A stretch of DNA of 64,000 nt from Membranipora membranacea (GCA_914767715.1 OU612074.1:5533501-5597500), one strand, 5' to 3'. Shown: positions 1 through 23,734, counted from the first letter of the stretch. The notes: a model not told the origin generated them from the letters alone. Numbers and translations are program-made.

Positions 1-1240
1 AGGTGGAGCTTTAGTTACCGGTGGTTGGCTAATAGGGTAGAGTTGGTCATAGCAAGGAGCAATATCGTTTTCACCATTACTCCTACCCCACTATGCTATG
101 TGTTACCCCCTCTCCAATTGCACACTGCAACATGAACGGACCTCATCTAAATCGTGGCCAGTAATATGTAGAGGTTACTGACTGCATTGATTTGAAGTTT
201 GATAGACAGCTCGATAACACTAGGCATCCAAACAACCCCAAAGTTAGTACCTATAAGAGATGGCTCAACACTGCCTAGGTCTTCAAGACAAGTTGCCGAA
301 ATCCAAGTTATCCGTTGGTTGGTGAGAAAACCGAGAATGCAAACAAAGCAGCGCAACAATTATTTTGCTAAGGTATTTTCCAAGAAAGGAATGTTTTTTA
401 GCACAGAAGAATCTTCTGACCCGAAAGCAAGCTTTACTGTTCTAGCAGCCCTTTCGCAGCTTTGTCACTGGAGGATGACTAAGATCACAATCATGGTTTT
501 CAGGCTCAAATTGCCCTACAGATATTCTTTATTCCGTGTCATCATTTGATCTTAAATGCCACAAAATTCTGATTGAATCCGTTGGGTCATCCTAACTAAC
601 AAGCGTATAGAAACAAATTTATTTTGCTGGTATATTTTTGGGAGGATGCAATCGGGGTAAATAAATATTAAATTAGATGTTGATATGGTCATTTTATAAA
701 TATAATATTTATCAATTCATTTTTTTGTTACTGAATTAGTTTATTTTCTACATGTTTGCCATCTGTAATGGCATGCCGCATATAGGTTCGGTTGGTCCTG
801 ATGGGATGCCAGATACTCGGAGAAAAATGCATTAAATTTGGTATAATAGAAAATGGCATCCAGATAATTGGCTGTTCCGAGCCATGAAAGACTTTTGGCA
901 TATGGAATCATGTTATAGTATCAACTTGAAAATTGGAGGTAATGCGTAAATATTAATCGTTCATTTGACCAACAAGAATGAAAAAAGAAAAGGAAAGTCA
1001 AAACACAGAGAGATTAGACTAGTTATCTCCCATCAAAAAAAGGGAAGACAATTCTAACAAAGATCATCAGCAATAAACTTTAAATGTTATTTTAGAATGT
1101 TACAATCAACTTGAAAATATACGATTTGGTGTAGTTATGAACGCGACGAGAACGGGATGTTATCATAAACAGTTGACTTAGAAAAATTATTATGTAATGT
1201 AATAGTAGGTAGTATCCGTTGTAGGCGTAAAATTCTTCCT
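1..1240. other. No gene seen (downstream flank of the thiolase gene)
   Basis: AT-rich sequence with only short open frames on both strands. No splice-consistent exons, recognisable motifs or strong repeats were seen. Confidence 0.5.
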
Positions 1241-1246
1241 TTTATT
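1241..1246 (-). terminator. Polyadenylation signal AATAAA of the thiolase gene
   Basis: TTTATT on the plus strand reads AATAAA on the minus strand, about 35 nt beyond the thiolase TGA stop at 1283-1281. Spacing is plausible for a short 3' UTR. The hexamer is common in AT-rich DNA, so this rests on position. Confidence 0.5.
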
Positions 1247-1280
1247 TGGTTAGTCGCTTACCTCATGACGGCTCTAATAT

Positions 1281-12459
<11,179 letters not shown>

Positions 12460-13920
12460 ATTGCGGGTGATGTGTAGGTTGATATACTCTAAGACAGCTT
12501 AGATTTGAAACTTGTTGACTCCCTGCAGCTCTTCCAAGTGGAAAGAAAAAATGCAGCTATTCCAGCTTTGTCTTTTGTTGATTAACATTCGAGGAGTCTA
12601 GCCAATCAAATCCTGACATTCTCTGGTTTGGCCAATCAGTTCAGTGAATCAAAATAGCCTGATATCAGTGACCTCTTTCATAGAGTTGTACCCTCTTTAT
12701 GCATGGTCAGACAATTTCGAAAAAACTTGTGAAAACAGCAAGGAAGATGCTTATGCTAGCCCATATATGTTTGAAGTTTGACTATATTGCTGTGTGAGTT
12801 CCCTGACATAAGAATGACTCACCATGCTAGAGTAGCCAGCTGCAAATGAGTAGCGTTGGAGGTCTTGGGTTCAAATCTTGCTGCAGTCTACCGACTACTG
12901 GGCTCAACTGATTTCTCGGCAGTGCTCCGACATGCCTGCAAACTCAGAGCAATTTGGCGCCAAATATTGCGGCGTGCCCTTAAGGCACCTTTATTTCTCA
13001 GTCTACGGTCAGACACAAACTTGCGATTTCAACCCTACAACCCTCACATTTATAAAAAAAAAAGAAATCCATCTAACAGCCGCATCAAGATGTCAGGAAG
13101 TTTTGTCAACAAAAATCAGTGTGGATATCTGTCAAATGAAACCATAATGATGCCAATGTCCTCAATAATATCCAATTCTATTCTAATTGCGGTACTAGTG
13201 ACATAGACAAGGTATAAAGTTCCTACAGTAGCTTTGACTCATTAGGCTTATTCATAGTGTATGGTTCTATGACTCTGTTCTCTCACCGATGCTGACTTAA
13301 AACTCAATTTGGGATTTTGTGATCTTGTACACCCTTACACATATTAAAATAGTATATGTATATAGTAAATTGCTTACAATAGATATTAAAGTCGACCAAC
13401 CGTGGATTATAATCCTACCTAATGTTGTTAACTTGTATTTTTGTTTGCCACTCTCTGTTTCTTCTTTTCTTTTTTCATCTTATTCATGCAATTTATGATA
13501 CCATGCTTTCATTATCCTACACACTATATAGTATGTAACACCCTACCACTTATATCTTTTTATTAAAGTCATTTTTGTATCTATGTTAATGTGTATGAGG
13601 TCAACAAGTTATTTTTAATTTGCTTTAATTATAAACTTTTATAAAACCTCAATAAATAAATAAATAAATAAAATAAGTTTGATAAACTGATGCCCCTGTC
13701 TTTCAAAATCTACCTCCTCTCACTTCATCTTATGATTTTGGCAGAAATGTGTCACTGACATTAGGGACTATGTGCGTTGCATATGATTTGTAAGGCGTAG
13801 GAGTAGGACTAGTTGTGTTTATGGTGTTAAAGCAGTCGCTGTTGTAAAAAAAAACTTCATGAGTATACATACTTTTTGAATTTCTCTGACTAGATTTGAA
13901 GCTTACCTTCGTGGTTTTTT
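12460..13920. other. Intergenic stretch with a tRNA-like SINE trace and an AATA-repeat tail
   Basis: No gene was recognised. Near 12845-12895 a B-box-like GGGTTCAAATC suggests a tRNA-derived short element on the plus strand. At 13650-13673 there are about six AATA units after an AT-rich stretch, resembling the 3' tail of a non-LTR element. Open frames here lack coding features. Confidence 0.4.
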
Positions 13921-14327
13921 CTATCCACAAATTTTTTTTTCAGACTTAAGCAGATGGCCAAAGTCTACATGACCTTCAATCTGCACAACAGCTAAAAGCA
14001 CAATAAACATTAACCAGTAAACATGCAAAACAATGATGAACATTAAAGCTCTAAATAGCATATTATAGTTACCAATTTTGAGACAATAAGTTAGGTTATT
14101 GTTACAGGCATTTATAATTGATTTCATTGACAATCGACACAGCTGAAAAAAGACATTTGCTTTGTTCTCTTACTCTATTAAGTTAAATACAGTACAATAA
14201 TGCCTTATTGCCTGAAAACATACAGTATCTGCAATGTTTGCATGGTGCATATGGTATTCATGAAAACTAGCCTGTCAAACTTACCAAGACCAGCCATAAC
14301 CAGAGATACCAGTACAATTTTCTTCAT
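13921..14327 (-). CDS. Small secreted peptide gene, 37-residue precursor
   Basis: Coding exon 1 at 14327-14285 (43 nt) encodes MKKIVLVSLVMAGL and the first base of the next codon, then a GTAAGT donor. Coding exon 2 at 13991-13921 follows a TTTTAG acceptor, completes Ala in phase 1 and ends at TAG. The N-terminus is a typical signal peptide, likely cut near QIEG. The mature part would be about 16 residues, HVDFGHLLKSEKKICG. A non-coding exon ending at 14499 with a GTAAGT donor lies upstream, and the ATG exon follows a CAG acceptor at 14338-14340. A run of nine A in the Lys stretch makes the frame sensitive to a one-base error. A good donor just after the stop (exon end about 13907) suggests that the transcript may splice on. 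The family is not recognised; function unknown. Confidence 0.55.
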
Positions 14328-14548
14328 CTTGTTTTTTCTGTGCAAGTAATAAAGTGTGTAAATGATTACTTTCTCCAAAAACAACAAAGATACAATGGTA
14401 TTCTATTTAACCTCACAGGCAATAAAAAAATATCTATCTTGCATTCAAAGAGACAGCAATATGTATAGCTCAAATCTTAAATGTGATAATACACTTACTG
14501 TGGTGGTTCGACAGCTTGATATCACTGATGCAGTGGTCACAATGTGAG

Positions 14549-14556
14549 CTTTATAC
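14549..14556 (-). promoter_or_regulatory. TATA box of the 37-residue secreted peptide gene
   Basis: TATAAAG on the minus strand, followed about 30 nt later by the start of the presumed non-coding exon that ends with a GTAAGT donor at 14499/14498. Another TATATA lies a little further upstream near 14576-14583. Confidence 0.4.
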
Positions 14557-14786
14557 TTATGCTCTTGTCACTTCCATATATACTGGGAGAAATAGAAACC
14601 CTCATGGAAATGGAAGTTCATTTAATTCATTTCATTCATTCATCGTTTATTACAGTCTCATGTTTGAGAAATATTTTGTTTTCGCTGAGCAATAAAAGTT
14701 ATGGTGTAAACATTAAAAATATTTGGTCTGGTTGGTTGTAAAAATTGAAAAAAAATAAATAAACAGTAAGAATTATCACTAGTTGG

Positions 14787-15500
14787 CTAAAAAAGTATAC
14801 TATTTAAATTCCGCACACAGAGGGATCGGAAACAGTCAGTTCGTATGTTTACCCTCGTTTCCAGAGCTAGGCTTAGGCATATGCTGTACATATATTGAAA
14901 AAAGAAGGGGACTGATAACACAACCTTGTGGCCCTGTTCAGTGAGAACCTTCTGAGAGCGGTTTGTCATAAACTCATGTACAAGGTTGAGTATTGCGGGA
15001 TTCAGACTGGTTTCTTGCAGCTGGTTGCAGAGTGTGGTAGGGCTGATAGTATTGAATGCACTTGAGAAGTCTATAAATAGAAATCTTGCATGATTCTTAG
15101 CATTATTGTCAAGATGTTCTGTGACTATGTCTAGTAGGGATGCTAGTGCATCTTCAGTGGAGCGGTGCTGCTGATATGCAAACTGAGTATTATCGGTGAG
15201 ACATGGTTTGAGAAACTGTAGCAGAAGCTTTTCAAATACCTTAGATATTGTAGGGGTGAGTGCGATCGGACGGAACTCTTTTGGCTCGCACGCCCCTGCA
15301 TTCTTCGGATTAGGGATGATGGTAGACAACTTCCATACATTAGGGAAGACTCCCTGAGAAATGCAGTTATTAAACAGATCGCATAGAGGCTCTGAGAGGC
15401 TGTACGCTGCAGTTTTCAACAGCTTATAATCATAAAGAGTAACGTTATTGAAGCGAAGGTGACCATCAATTATTATTCGGGCTGAAATGTTGTCCTCCCG
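14787..15500 (-). mobile_element. LINE reverse transcriptase fragment
   Basis: The minus strand encodes the middle of a non-LTR retrotransposon reverse transcriptase: LCDLFNNCISQGVFPNVWK, FRPIALTPTISKVFEKLL, the LFIDFSSAFNTI block with its catalytic Asp, and NRSQKVL. A frameshift near 14935 moves the GPQGCVISPLLFSIY block into another frame, after which stops follow and the YADD region is missing. Both ends are truncated, so it is a dead fragment, probably of the CR1/Rex/jockey-like group. Confidence 0.85.
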
Positions 15501-15830
15501 TCAGCCAGATTTTTGAGACACGGTGAATATTGGTAGTAGAAGGATTGTTTGATGTCATTGTTAGTCATTGTTCTAAACGGAATCAAGATATTAGAATGTT
15601 ACATTTATGATTTCCAGCTATTTCATGGATTGGTGGTTTTAGGACATCCTTGAACAACAAAATTAGATTTTGGAATTCATTGAACATCATCATTGGTTAT
15701 TGAGCAATGATATTTGTTTGTTGGACATCTTTAATAATCTAAAACAGATCAGCACATCCTTGAATGACAATATTTGTTTTTGTGTGTGATATTTGTATTT
15801 TATTGTTCTAATTAGTTTAAAATGTGCATT

Positions 15831-15930
15831 GAGAACCTCAAGCTATATACTGTTTGAGAACCTCAAGCTATATACTGTTTGAGAACCTCAAGCTATATAC
15901 TGTTTGAGAACCTCAAGCTATATACTGTTT
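15831..15930. repeat. Four perfect 25-bp tandem repeats
   Basis: The unit begins GAGAACCTCAAGCTATATAC and starts at 15831, 15856, 15881 and 15906, with no differences that I can see between copies. Confidence 0.95.
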
Positions 15931-16534
15931 CCCATGATAATAAGTGGGAGTGGTTTTTAGGACATTCTTTTCACCAATGGAGTTTTTCAACATTCAGCCT
16001 GGGTCAGTTTTGCAGTGATTTGATATGAACTCCATGGAAATTTGAGATTATAACTTGGTTTCAATCAGTAAAAGGACTTCCCGGACCAGGTTTGAAATTC
16101 AGAACTCGCATCTAATAACCAGCAGTAACACCGCCAAAGGGCAGGTGACATACCAACCAGTAAAATAAAATGTTTAGGTGTATGTGCTATATAGTAGTCT
16201 GTTATCTAGAATTTGGAGACAAAAAACCTCTTGCCTTTGTTCCTCTTACGTGATTTCCTCAAAATTAGGAGAGTGAATAGTTATGCGATTCAAATAATGT
16301 ACTTTTGATGTAAATTTGAGGACCTCCCATTTTACCCGATGTTGCCAGCTCTGTATTCATACAATAAAATCAATCAATTGATGACTATCTCCAGGTGGCC
16401 ATATTTAACTAAATATGATGTGTACATACATGTATTTTATTAGAAGTTACTATAATTTTATCTTTCCGTTAACTCATTGTCAGACTTTATTTACACTTTT
16501 ATTTTATTTTTTTATTATTCTACACCGAATATTT

Positions 16535-16618
16535 TATCTCACATTTTATCATGTACAACGCTTAGAAATCATTGTTTTATTGAATAAAAAATTTTATTAA
16601 GCATTTCATAAATAAACT

Positions 16619-16650
<32 letters not shown>

Positions 16651-16651
16651 G
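16535..16651 (+). repeat. LINE-like 3' tail ending in a TTA microsatellite
   Basis: TGTACAACGCTTAGAA, an AT-rich segment and then about ten ATT/TTA units resemble the 3' ends of CR1/L2-type elements, which commonly end in a short microsatellite. No coding part of such an element is seen upstream. Confidence 0.4.
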
Positions 16652-17612
16652 TATGGTGTTTCAGGATGTCCAATGTTAACATTTTCAGGATAAGAAGATT
16701 ATATTAACATCAACAATTAATTACTGTTGCCCGGTTTTTCGGGATGTCCTCAACATTTCCTGTAGTTATATGCAAGTCTGGTCCGGCTTCGATGTCATAT
16801 TATTTATTGCATAAAAGTTAAATATCAGTACAGCTTTTAACTTAGTCTACGTGTTATAGAACTGAGATTGATTTTGAAATGACTCAAACGACCTGGCAAA
16901 GCAAGTTGAAACTAGTTGTTGACAATAAATTATATAGAAATCAAATCAAGAACCACAAAGAAAAGGTTACTGACACTTTGATGTTTATTTGCTGTGTATT
17001 TGGAATCAGTATTAATTATTAAGAAGCTGAAGGAGAAGGTTATGCTAATCATTTAAAAGTGAGCTTTTGGTGCTTGTCGGGAACAAGTTATTAAGAACTC
17101 AAACTCGACAACTTTTGAAAGCGGTCACTGGGCATCATATAAGATGATTTGATTCTTCAAACATCTTTAAATGACTTTCTCTCATCGGAAATGCCATCAG
17201 CTTGCCTGGAATTTTGATACTTGTAAGAAGCTTATTAATTTATTTAATACTCAGGAATTATTCTCAGCTTGTGCGCTGTGTTTGGACGGTAGAAGATATG
17301 CTGCCAATTTTAATGACATCCATTTTTTTTATCTCATATCTTATTTCTATTTGTAAGCAAGTATCATCTTTCAGAACATCTCTTCCCAGCAACGACATTT
17401 AGATGTGCAAATCCTGAAATAGGAAAAATCTAAAAATGATATCAATGTTTCTTTGTTGGTATTGCCATAATGGTCATCATTTTCACGAAACATGGAAGCT
17501 AACAGTGATAAAACGGACGCAATAATGAATAGAACCTTAATGAATGATGGAAATGATAACACAGGAAATCATAATAACTTCCAGTCAATGAATAGCCGTG
17601 TAAGATGTTTAG

Positions 17613-17619
17613 TATATAA
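17613..17619 (+). promoter_or_regulatory. TATA box of the 41-residue secreted peptide gene
   Basis: TATATAA lies about 75 nt upstream of a GTAAGT donor at 17693. Transcription would start near 17645, making a non-coding exon of about 50 nt, matching the layout of the other secreted-peptide genes here. Confidence 0.45.
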
Positions 17620-17928
17620 TGCGGCCTCAACAAAGATAGGCCATACTTGTTCCCATTCACAACCTGTCAAGACGCTTCAAGAATATTTATCTGTAAGTAT
17701 AAAATTGTTACTCCTTACTCTTTTGAGAATGGTAGCAGGCACGCTAACCCTTCAGCTCAATTGATGTAGTTCAGTTCAGATGTAAAATTATCTTATAGCT
17801 AGTGTTGTAGTTTGAGATTTTTTCTCCTTCATTCATTCATGTATCACATATGTTCACATATCAGATCTAAACATGTGTAAGTATTTTTGTCTGCTCAAAC
17901 CATATGCTCTCTGTACTCTTAGGCAAGA

Positions 17929-18189
17929 ATGAAGGTATTCGGAATTGTCACCCTGATCATTGCTGCTGTTGGTAAGTCTTTTTCAATGGCTTTCATTTCA
18001 ATACTCATGTTGTGCCATGTGATTACCTTTGACCCAATCATTTGGTTTTCTCCATGTCAACCAGGCACCATTCAAGATCAATTTTGACTTGCATTTTTAT
18101 TTTCAGCTGTAACTCAGACTGAGGCTGGTATTTTGGACTCCATCAAGAATATAAAGACTCCAGGATGGACAAGATTTCAATTGAAATAG
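17929..18189 (+). CDS. Small secreted peptide gene, 41-residue precursor with a cationic tail
   Basis: Exon 17923-17971 follows a CTTAG acceptor. Its coding part, 17929-17971 (43 nt), encodes MKVFGIVTLIIAAV plus one base and ends at GTAAGT. Exon 18107-18189 follows TTTCAG, completes Ala in phase 1 and ends at TAG. The signal peptide is likely cut after QTEA, leaving a 20-residue peptide, GILDSIKNIKTPGWTRFQLK. It has three Lys, one Arg and one Asp and no Cys, with an amphipathic look in its first half. That composition resembles short antimicrobial or signalling peptides, but this is inference from composition only. An upstream exon (donor 17693) could be in frame with an earlier ATG at 17492 through GCA-AGA; I prefer it as 5' UTR because of the TATA box at 17613. 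Confidence 0.65.
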
Positions 18190-19980
18190 AATATAAATGT
18201 AATATGTATTTTGCTATCGACTATATTATGTGAAATCTCTGTCAAAAAGAGAATTCTTATTTAAAAAAATTAATATACCATGGTAGATATACACTAGAAT
18301 ACAGAAAACACTGGTTCTTGATTGTGTTGAGAAAATTGATATCCACAATGGAAATGTCTGTAGTTATAAGTTAACTGTTGAAATGTCATTAAGGTATATT
18401 AAGTGGGTACAGTGAAGAAACTAACCATCTCATTTGCTCATTTAAAAGCCATTTTCAACATGACACTAAGCTTTGACATACCGTCACATACAAATTGTGG
18501 TATATGAATTGAATGGCAATTTCGATCTTAACATGACGCAGAATGTATAATTGACGATGGCAATGCAACTTTGATATAAACTGACGTTTAACATTATAAC
18601 AAATAAACATTACTTATCAAACTTACAAAACATCAATCCTTTAAGATCTCTATATAACACATAATATCGCGTGACAAAACGACATTAACCTCAGCTAGTT
18701 TTCCATTCACAAATACACCTTTCCTTCTACAGCTGAATACAAAGTATGCAATAATAAACATATGGTCAATGTAAAAACTAATCACACGAAAATACACAAT
18801 TCAACGTCGATAATTGCAGTGCCAATGGAAACAATTAAAAATTCGAAAAAAAATCCCTGTGTCATTCATCTCAGCAAATAAATTTACAAGATGACAGAAT
18901 ACAAAATAAACAATTCAAAATACTCTCTATTAAGTCTTTGTTTGTTTTTGTGCCGAAATAAAGAGCAGCGTAAATTCCTGATACAATAGTATTTAGTATG
19001 TTACTCATAAATCCAGCTGATAATAAATTCATATTTTAAGATTTAGATATGAGCTCTCAAAGCTTAAGACGAGCCTGATGTTGAGCTTTGACGCACAACC
19101 ATGCCAGGCAGGGCACTGAAGACTGGATTTTACAATAAAGCTAATGCTTCGCAGTTGAGCGCTATATAAGTTTATTGCTCAATTAGAGCAGAGGCTATTC
19201 AATAGCATGACTAACAGTAAATTATCAACATCCTGAAATAATAACTAAAGACAAGATATTTTACGATTCATATCGGAAACTGATGCTCTAACCGCTGCTT
19301 CTAATGCTAATCTTGAGAAAGTTATTATTTATGAGACAATTTGGTTATTTTCAGTGGTTCGATAGAGAACTTGATATAATATTTCTTTTAATTTTTTAGT
19401 GCCATAATGCAAAAAAATTATCAAATATCAACAATATTTGCAAGGAGCTGGTCAAGTCCTTACTAGATGAGGAATCATAATGATCCAGATGGATTGCTAT
19501 TTGATATCGGTGAAAAACTCCCTCAAAAAGATCTACTTGCTTTTCGGATGTTCTAGGGCTGCTATTATAACGAATATTTAATCATTACACTGTGTACCCA
19601 GGAATTGTTGGACAATTCTGTACAATTCTAGAATTGTTCGAAACTGACCCATATATCATTACCCAACCAGCAACCATTATTGTTTAATTATAACCCTGCC
19701 TGCTAAATAAATTACATTCATTATTGCTGTTGTATAGTTATAGTATAAGCCTTTACAGTTCTAGTCAATATAATATTATTGGATCGACATTGTATTCAAT
19801 GAGTTTGTATTTAGATGACCACGCAAGATCTGCTGTAATGAATAAATATTGCTGTGCAAGGTAGCATCAAAGGCTATAGTCCGGGTGGCCCAGATTCAAA
19901 ACCCTGCCGGGGCAAATCTTTTCCTTTTGTCATGATGGAAATCGAAAGCATTCCATTCGAATTGTCTGCTCAGAAGCTGT

Positions 19981-20353
19981 CGTAGAGGCGAGGCCATGGT
20001 GGACCTCCTAATCATAAGTGTGCAGCAAGCTGCCAGAAACTGAAACAGGCACTAGTCGGCCATTGGCAGTGACACTTTGAGCTTAGCCAATAGGCCGAGA
20101 AGAAATCCACAACCTTGCTATTTAGTAAGGAACAGAAGATTGGGCTGCCCTTAAAGAGGGACGCAAGGTGCTCTAAATCCTCATACTGAGAATGTGATAC
20201 ATCCTAGAAAAACTAGAATACATCCTAGAGGTGAGGCCATAGAAGACCTCCTAATCATGGGTGTGCAGCGAGCTGCCAAAACTGAACTTGCACTAATCGG
20301 CCATTGACAGTGACACTTTGATCTTAGCCAATAGGCCGAGAAACGATCCACAA
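19981..20353. repeat. Direct repeat of about 130 bp, two copies
   Basis: Copies at about 19981-20113 and 20224-20353 share AGGCGAGGCCAT/AGGTGAGGCCAT, GACCTCCTAATCAT, GTGTGCAGC and TTAGCCAATAGGCCGAGAA, with scattered differences. The spacer is about 110 bp. Probably a fragment of a dispersed element. Confidence 0.85.
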
Positions 20354-20849
20354 TCCCAGTGTTAACCAAGAATGCGTTGATCTGCTCATCGGTAATGTCT
20401 GCATCACTAGCCTCGGTATTTCCATCATCATCCTCAGCCGGCGACTTTAACATGACGTTAGCTAACTAGAAGATCTATTTTGTGATATCAATCTTGTGAA
20501 GAGTAATTTTCGATATATTAAAAATGAAGTACAAAACCCTCTTCAGGGAAAGTTAAACTTTCGCAATTTAAATGAGACAGTTGGGATAATCAAATGTAGA
20601 TAGTGATCTATCAAGAGCGTACATTGAGTGGATGACCCTCTGTTTGGTTACAATGCTTCCATACTCAGGGTCGGCTCATCTTATCTTATCTTCTCATCTC
20701 ATCGCCTCATTTCCTCTCCTTGATAATTCTTGGCTGTCAGATTTGAGCACTTGTGATCTTCAAGCATCTGCCATCATGGCTGATATTAAGGTAAGCTGCA
20801 AGCGTTTGTGTCTCACAGCGTTGTGCAAGTTTTGTATTTGGGGTCAAGC

Positions 20850-20950
20850 TGGACTTGGACCAATTTATACTTGGGCCAAGTTTTGCTTGGGCCAAGATTT
20901 GCTCGGGCCAAGATTTGCTCAAGCCACGCTTGGACGGGGCCAAGTTGTTG
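20850..20950. repeat. TTGGGCCAAG repeat patch
   Basis: Several imperfect copies of ACTTGGGCCAAG / GCTCGGGCCAAG in about 100 bp. The same motif in the opposite orientation makes up the array at 60872-61560 and occurs singly near 23735-23772 and 63215-63240. Confidence 0.7.
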
Positions 20951-22836
20951 CAGATTGCTTTCTGCCCCAACATAGCCGGATTGCCATTGGCCATCATATA
21001 CTTTCCCCTTTGCCTCATTTCCTTTCCTCGACATTGCCCGCTGTGAGCCGCTTTATAGATATAAAGGTGAATGACCGTTCAATGTCCAAAAAATGATACA
21101 ATCTGCTTAGCCAAGTATGTGAAACTTATTATTTCATTGGATAGATCTGGCCTTTTTGATATTGAGCAAGATGCCCCTATTGTCTCTATGGTAACCGCCA
21201 TCAATGAGGACAATCTATTTTTTATATTGCAGTTAAAGCCAACTTAAAAGCATTAGCCCTAAAATGATTTATGTTTTATTTAAAACCTATACCACTCTTT
21301 ACTTTACTGAAACTCACGAGGAAAGTTGCGAGTGTAGTGATGTTGAAAATGTCAGAGTCAAAGTTGTCACTACTCAAATTCGTATCACAGACAAGCTTGC
21401 ATGTCAAGGTAACCTTTGATTGAGCCACTTTGGATAGGCATGCAAGTGCTAGCAAATCTAGGAGCTTCTAACAAAAAAAGCTACCAGACAATTCAGGGAA
21501 TAACTTGTCTGGATGATTGCGGTAAGCTATTTGTTGAAACTAATGATGTTATTGTTGTGTTGTTATTGCAGTGACCACTATTTAAGGTCACATGATCATT
21601 TTAGCATCCTTCTGATCAAATAAATAACCGTGCTCATCACAATTATAATCAGTCATTAGTACGACCCATTACACAATGATCACATAATAAATATAAACGC
21701 TCAGACAACAAATCAAACGGCTTGATTTATAAGACAAACGAAACAGAAAAAAAACAGTTATCAGTCTCACCTGGAACAATATATTGGCCTCAGACCTTGA
21801 CACAGTCTAATCTATTCTCTAACATGATCATGTTCCGTCCTCACTTAGAACAAATAGAAGGACCGTCCGAGACTTATCTGGAGAAACTCAAGTCATGCCG
21901 CTGGATGTTGGGTTATATGATCTGCATATGTTTTCGGCTAGCTAGCGCTATGCGAAATGTCACTACCATTACAATGGTTTGCATGATCAAGGAGACAGAT
22001 GAAATTGGAGGGCAGAATTCTAGTCAAAGTCAATGCAACAGCCTGGAGCACAATAACAGCTCTTCAAACAAATATGAGGTTGGTTGTGGTTGGTTACGAC
22101 AATTCACGTATCCCCGTATGTATGTATGTTTATATTTGGTCTCAATCTCTGAGAAATAAAACTGTCTCTGTAGGGTGCTCTGTAAAAATTATTAAAACTG
22201 TTGATTCTGTAAAAATAAATAAAATGATAAGACCATAAAAAAAATACTATTACTTTTGGAAGACACTATTTAGGTATTTGATACATTCTGCTCTAAAACA
22301 TTGGCACGGATCTGCACGCGGAACTTGACTGATTGATATCTGCCTGACGGCAGCTGGTTAAGACGGAGTAGTGGTTCATCTTCGGTGGCAATCATACGTA
22401 GCTGTAACTCAAAACAAGCTGTTGATGTGCCATGTTCTGGATAGCTCTGCATGTTAGTCTAGGTGTGTAGCTTTCTTTGTAGGTTATTATAATAAATGCA
22501 ATTTTTTTTATAAAGTTTTTGGTTCTGCACTGTCAAAATATTGAATACTGACAGCATTTTGACAATACCTTAACTCTTAATTGCATAGCTTCTTTGGATT
22601 AATCTCTTTCAGATAGCCTCTTGTGAAATTGAATGAGACAAGAGAGAGCAAGGGTATGTGCTTTCAGCGTTCTATTTGGGATACTTGTTAACACAAGCAC
22701 CAGCTGGAGCTGTAGCCAGGAGATTTGGTGGTTCAAAACCTTTTTTGATTGGCTACATTCTGCTATCCATGGCTACAATATTAACTCCTTTTGCGGCAAG
22801 GTAAGTGACTAATTCATGTCTTAGAGAGTATTGATT

Positions 22837-23287
22837 AAACCACTGCTGACACAGCTGGGCTTTGCCCAGTAGAGCCACCACTAAAAAATTTGAATAGAGA
22901 GTTGTGGTATCAAAACAATTCTAGCCAGTAGCTTTGAATGGAGTTATATGAGCTCTCAAATGTAGGGAGTATCTTCTTCCCCAGCTATCCACTATTGGTG
23001 ATGACAGATGTTGTTGTTGACCAAACAGGTGCCTTTAAAATCTAGCTGAGATCCAAGATTTTGATAGTGTTGGAATTCAGCTAGTTTTTTAAGGCACCTG
23101 ATTGGTCAACAACAACATTTGTCATCACCAATGGTGGATGGCTGGGGAAGAAGATACCCCCTACATTTGAGAGCTCATATAACTCCATTCAATGCTAGTG
23201 GCTAAATTTTTTGATGCCACAACTCTCTGTTTAAATTTTTGACTAATGGCTATGCTGGGCAAAGCCCAGCTGTGGCAGTAGTGGTTT
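22837..23287. mobile_element. Foldback element with arms of about 215 bp
   Basis: Arm 1 (about 22837-23052) and arm 2 (about 23073-23287) are near-perfect reverse complements around a 20-nt centre. The ends read AAACCACTGCTGACACAGCTGGGC. Each arm carries a small internal palindrome, CTGGGCTTTGCCCAG. There is no coding capacity. It lies in an intron of the SLC17 pseudogene. Confidence 0.88.
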
Positions 23288-23734
23288 GACAATATTTGTT
23301 TTGGAAAAAGTTCAAATTGAGCCAAATAAGAATAAGTTTTCTATATTTAATTAATCACTGAAGTTGAATGATTGCGCTTTTGAAGACAGTTTTCTACCGT
23401 GCCTCTTCTCTGCAAATCTAGGTTTGATGGTAAGAGATATGATATATCTGCAGTTTTGGTGATCATACTTTCTGGCTTATGTTGCGGTGCAATAACTCCA
23501 AGTGCTGTCAATCTTATGGGCCAGTGGATTCCTAAATATGAAAGAAGCATAGCCACAGCTGTTTGTTACACTGGCGATTACATAAGTTGCAAGGAGATTA
23601 AAGCTTGCTAGTTTAAAACAAGCTGGCTTGAATGATACTTGGGGAAGTGGGTTACAGACAGTAAGCTTGATCTAGTAAATCATTGCAAGCATTAACTACT
23701 TTAATTGTCTTTCCTTGGTACGTAGATGTAATGG

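Larger units (their letters stand above)
15501..17610. other. Intergenic, no gene seen
   Basis: Apart from the 25-bp tandem repeats and the LINE-like tail listed separately, this stretch contains only short frames without coding character. Confidence 0.5.
18190..21848. other. Intergenic, no confirmed gene
   Basis: Contains an old tRNA-like trace near 19865-19915 (B-box-like CAGATTCAAAACCC), a 135-bp direct repeat at 20.0-20.35 kb and TTGGGCCAAG-type repeats at 20.85-20.95 kb. A minus-strand frame starting at 20453 opens with an acidic, plausible stretch (SPAEDDDGNTEASDADITDE) but runs into the repeat; it may be a gene fragment. Confidence 0.45.

Noticed and set aside
20181-20453. 90-codon minus-strand frame with an acidic start
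   Set aside because: The second half is antisense of the 130-bp direct repeat; no splice-supported continuation was found, so it is not called as a gene.
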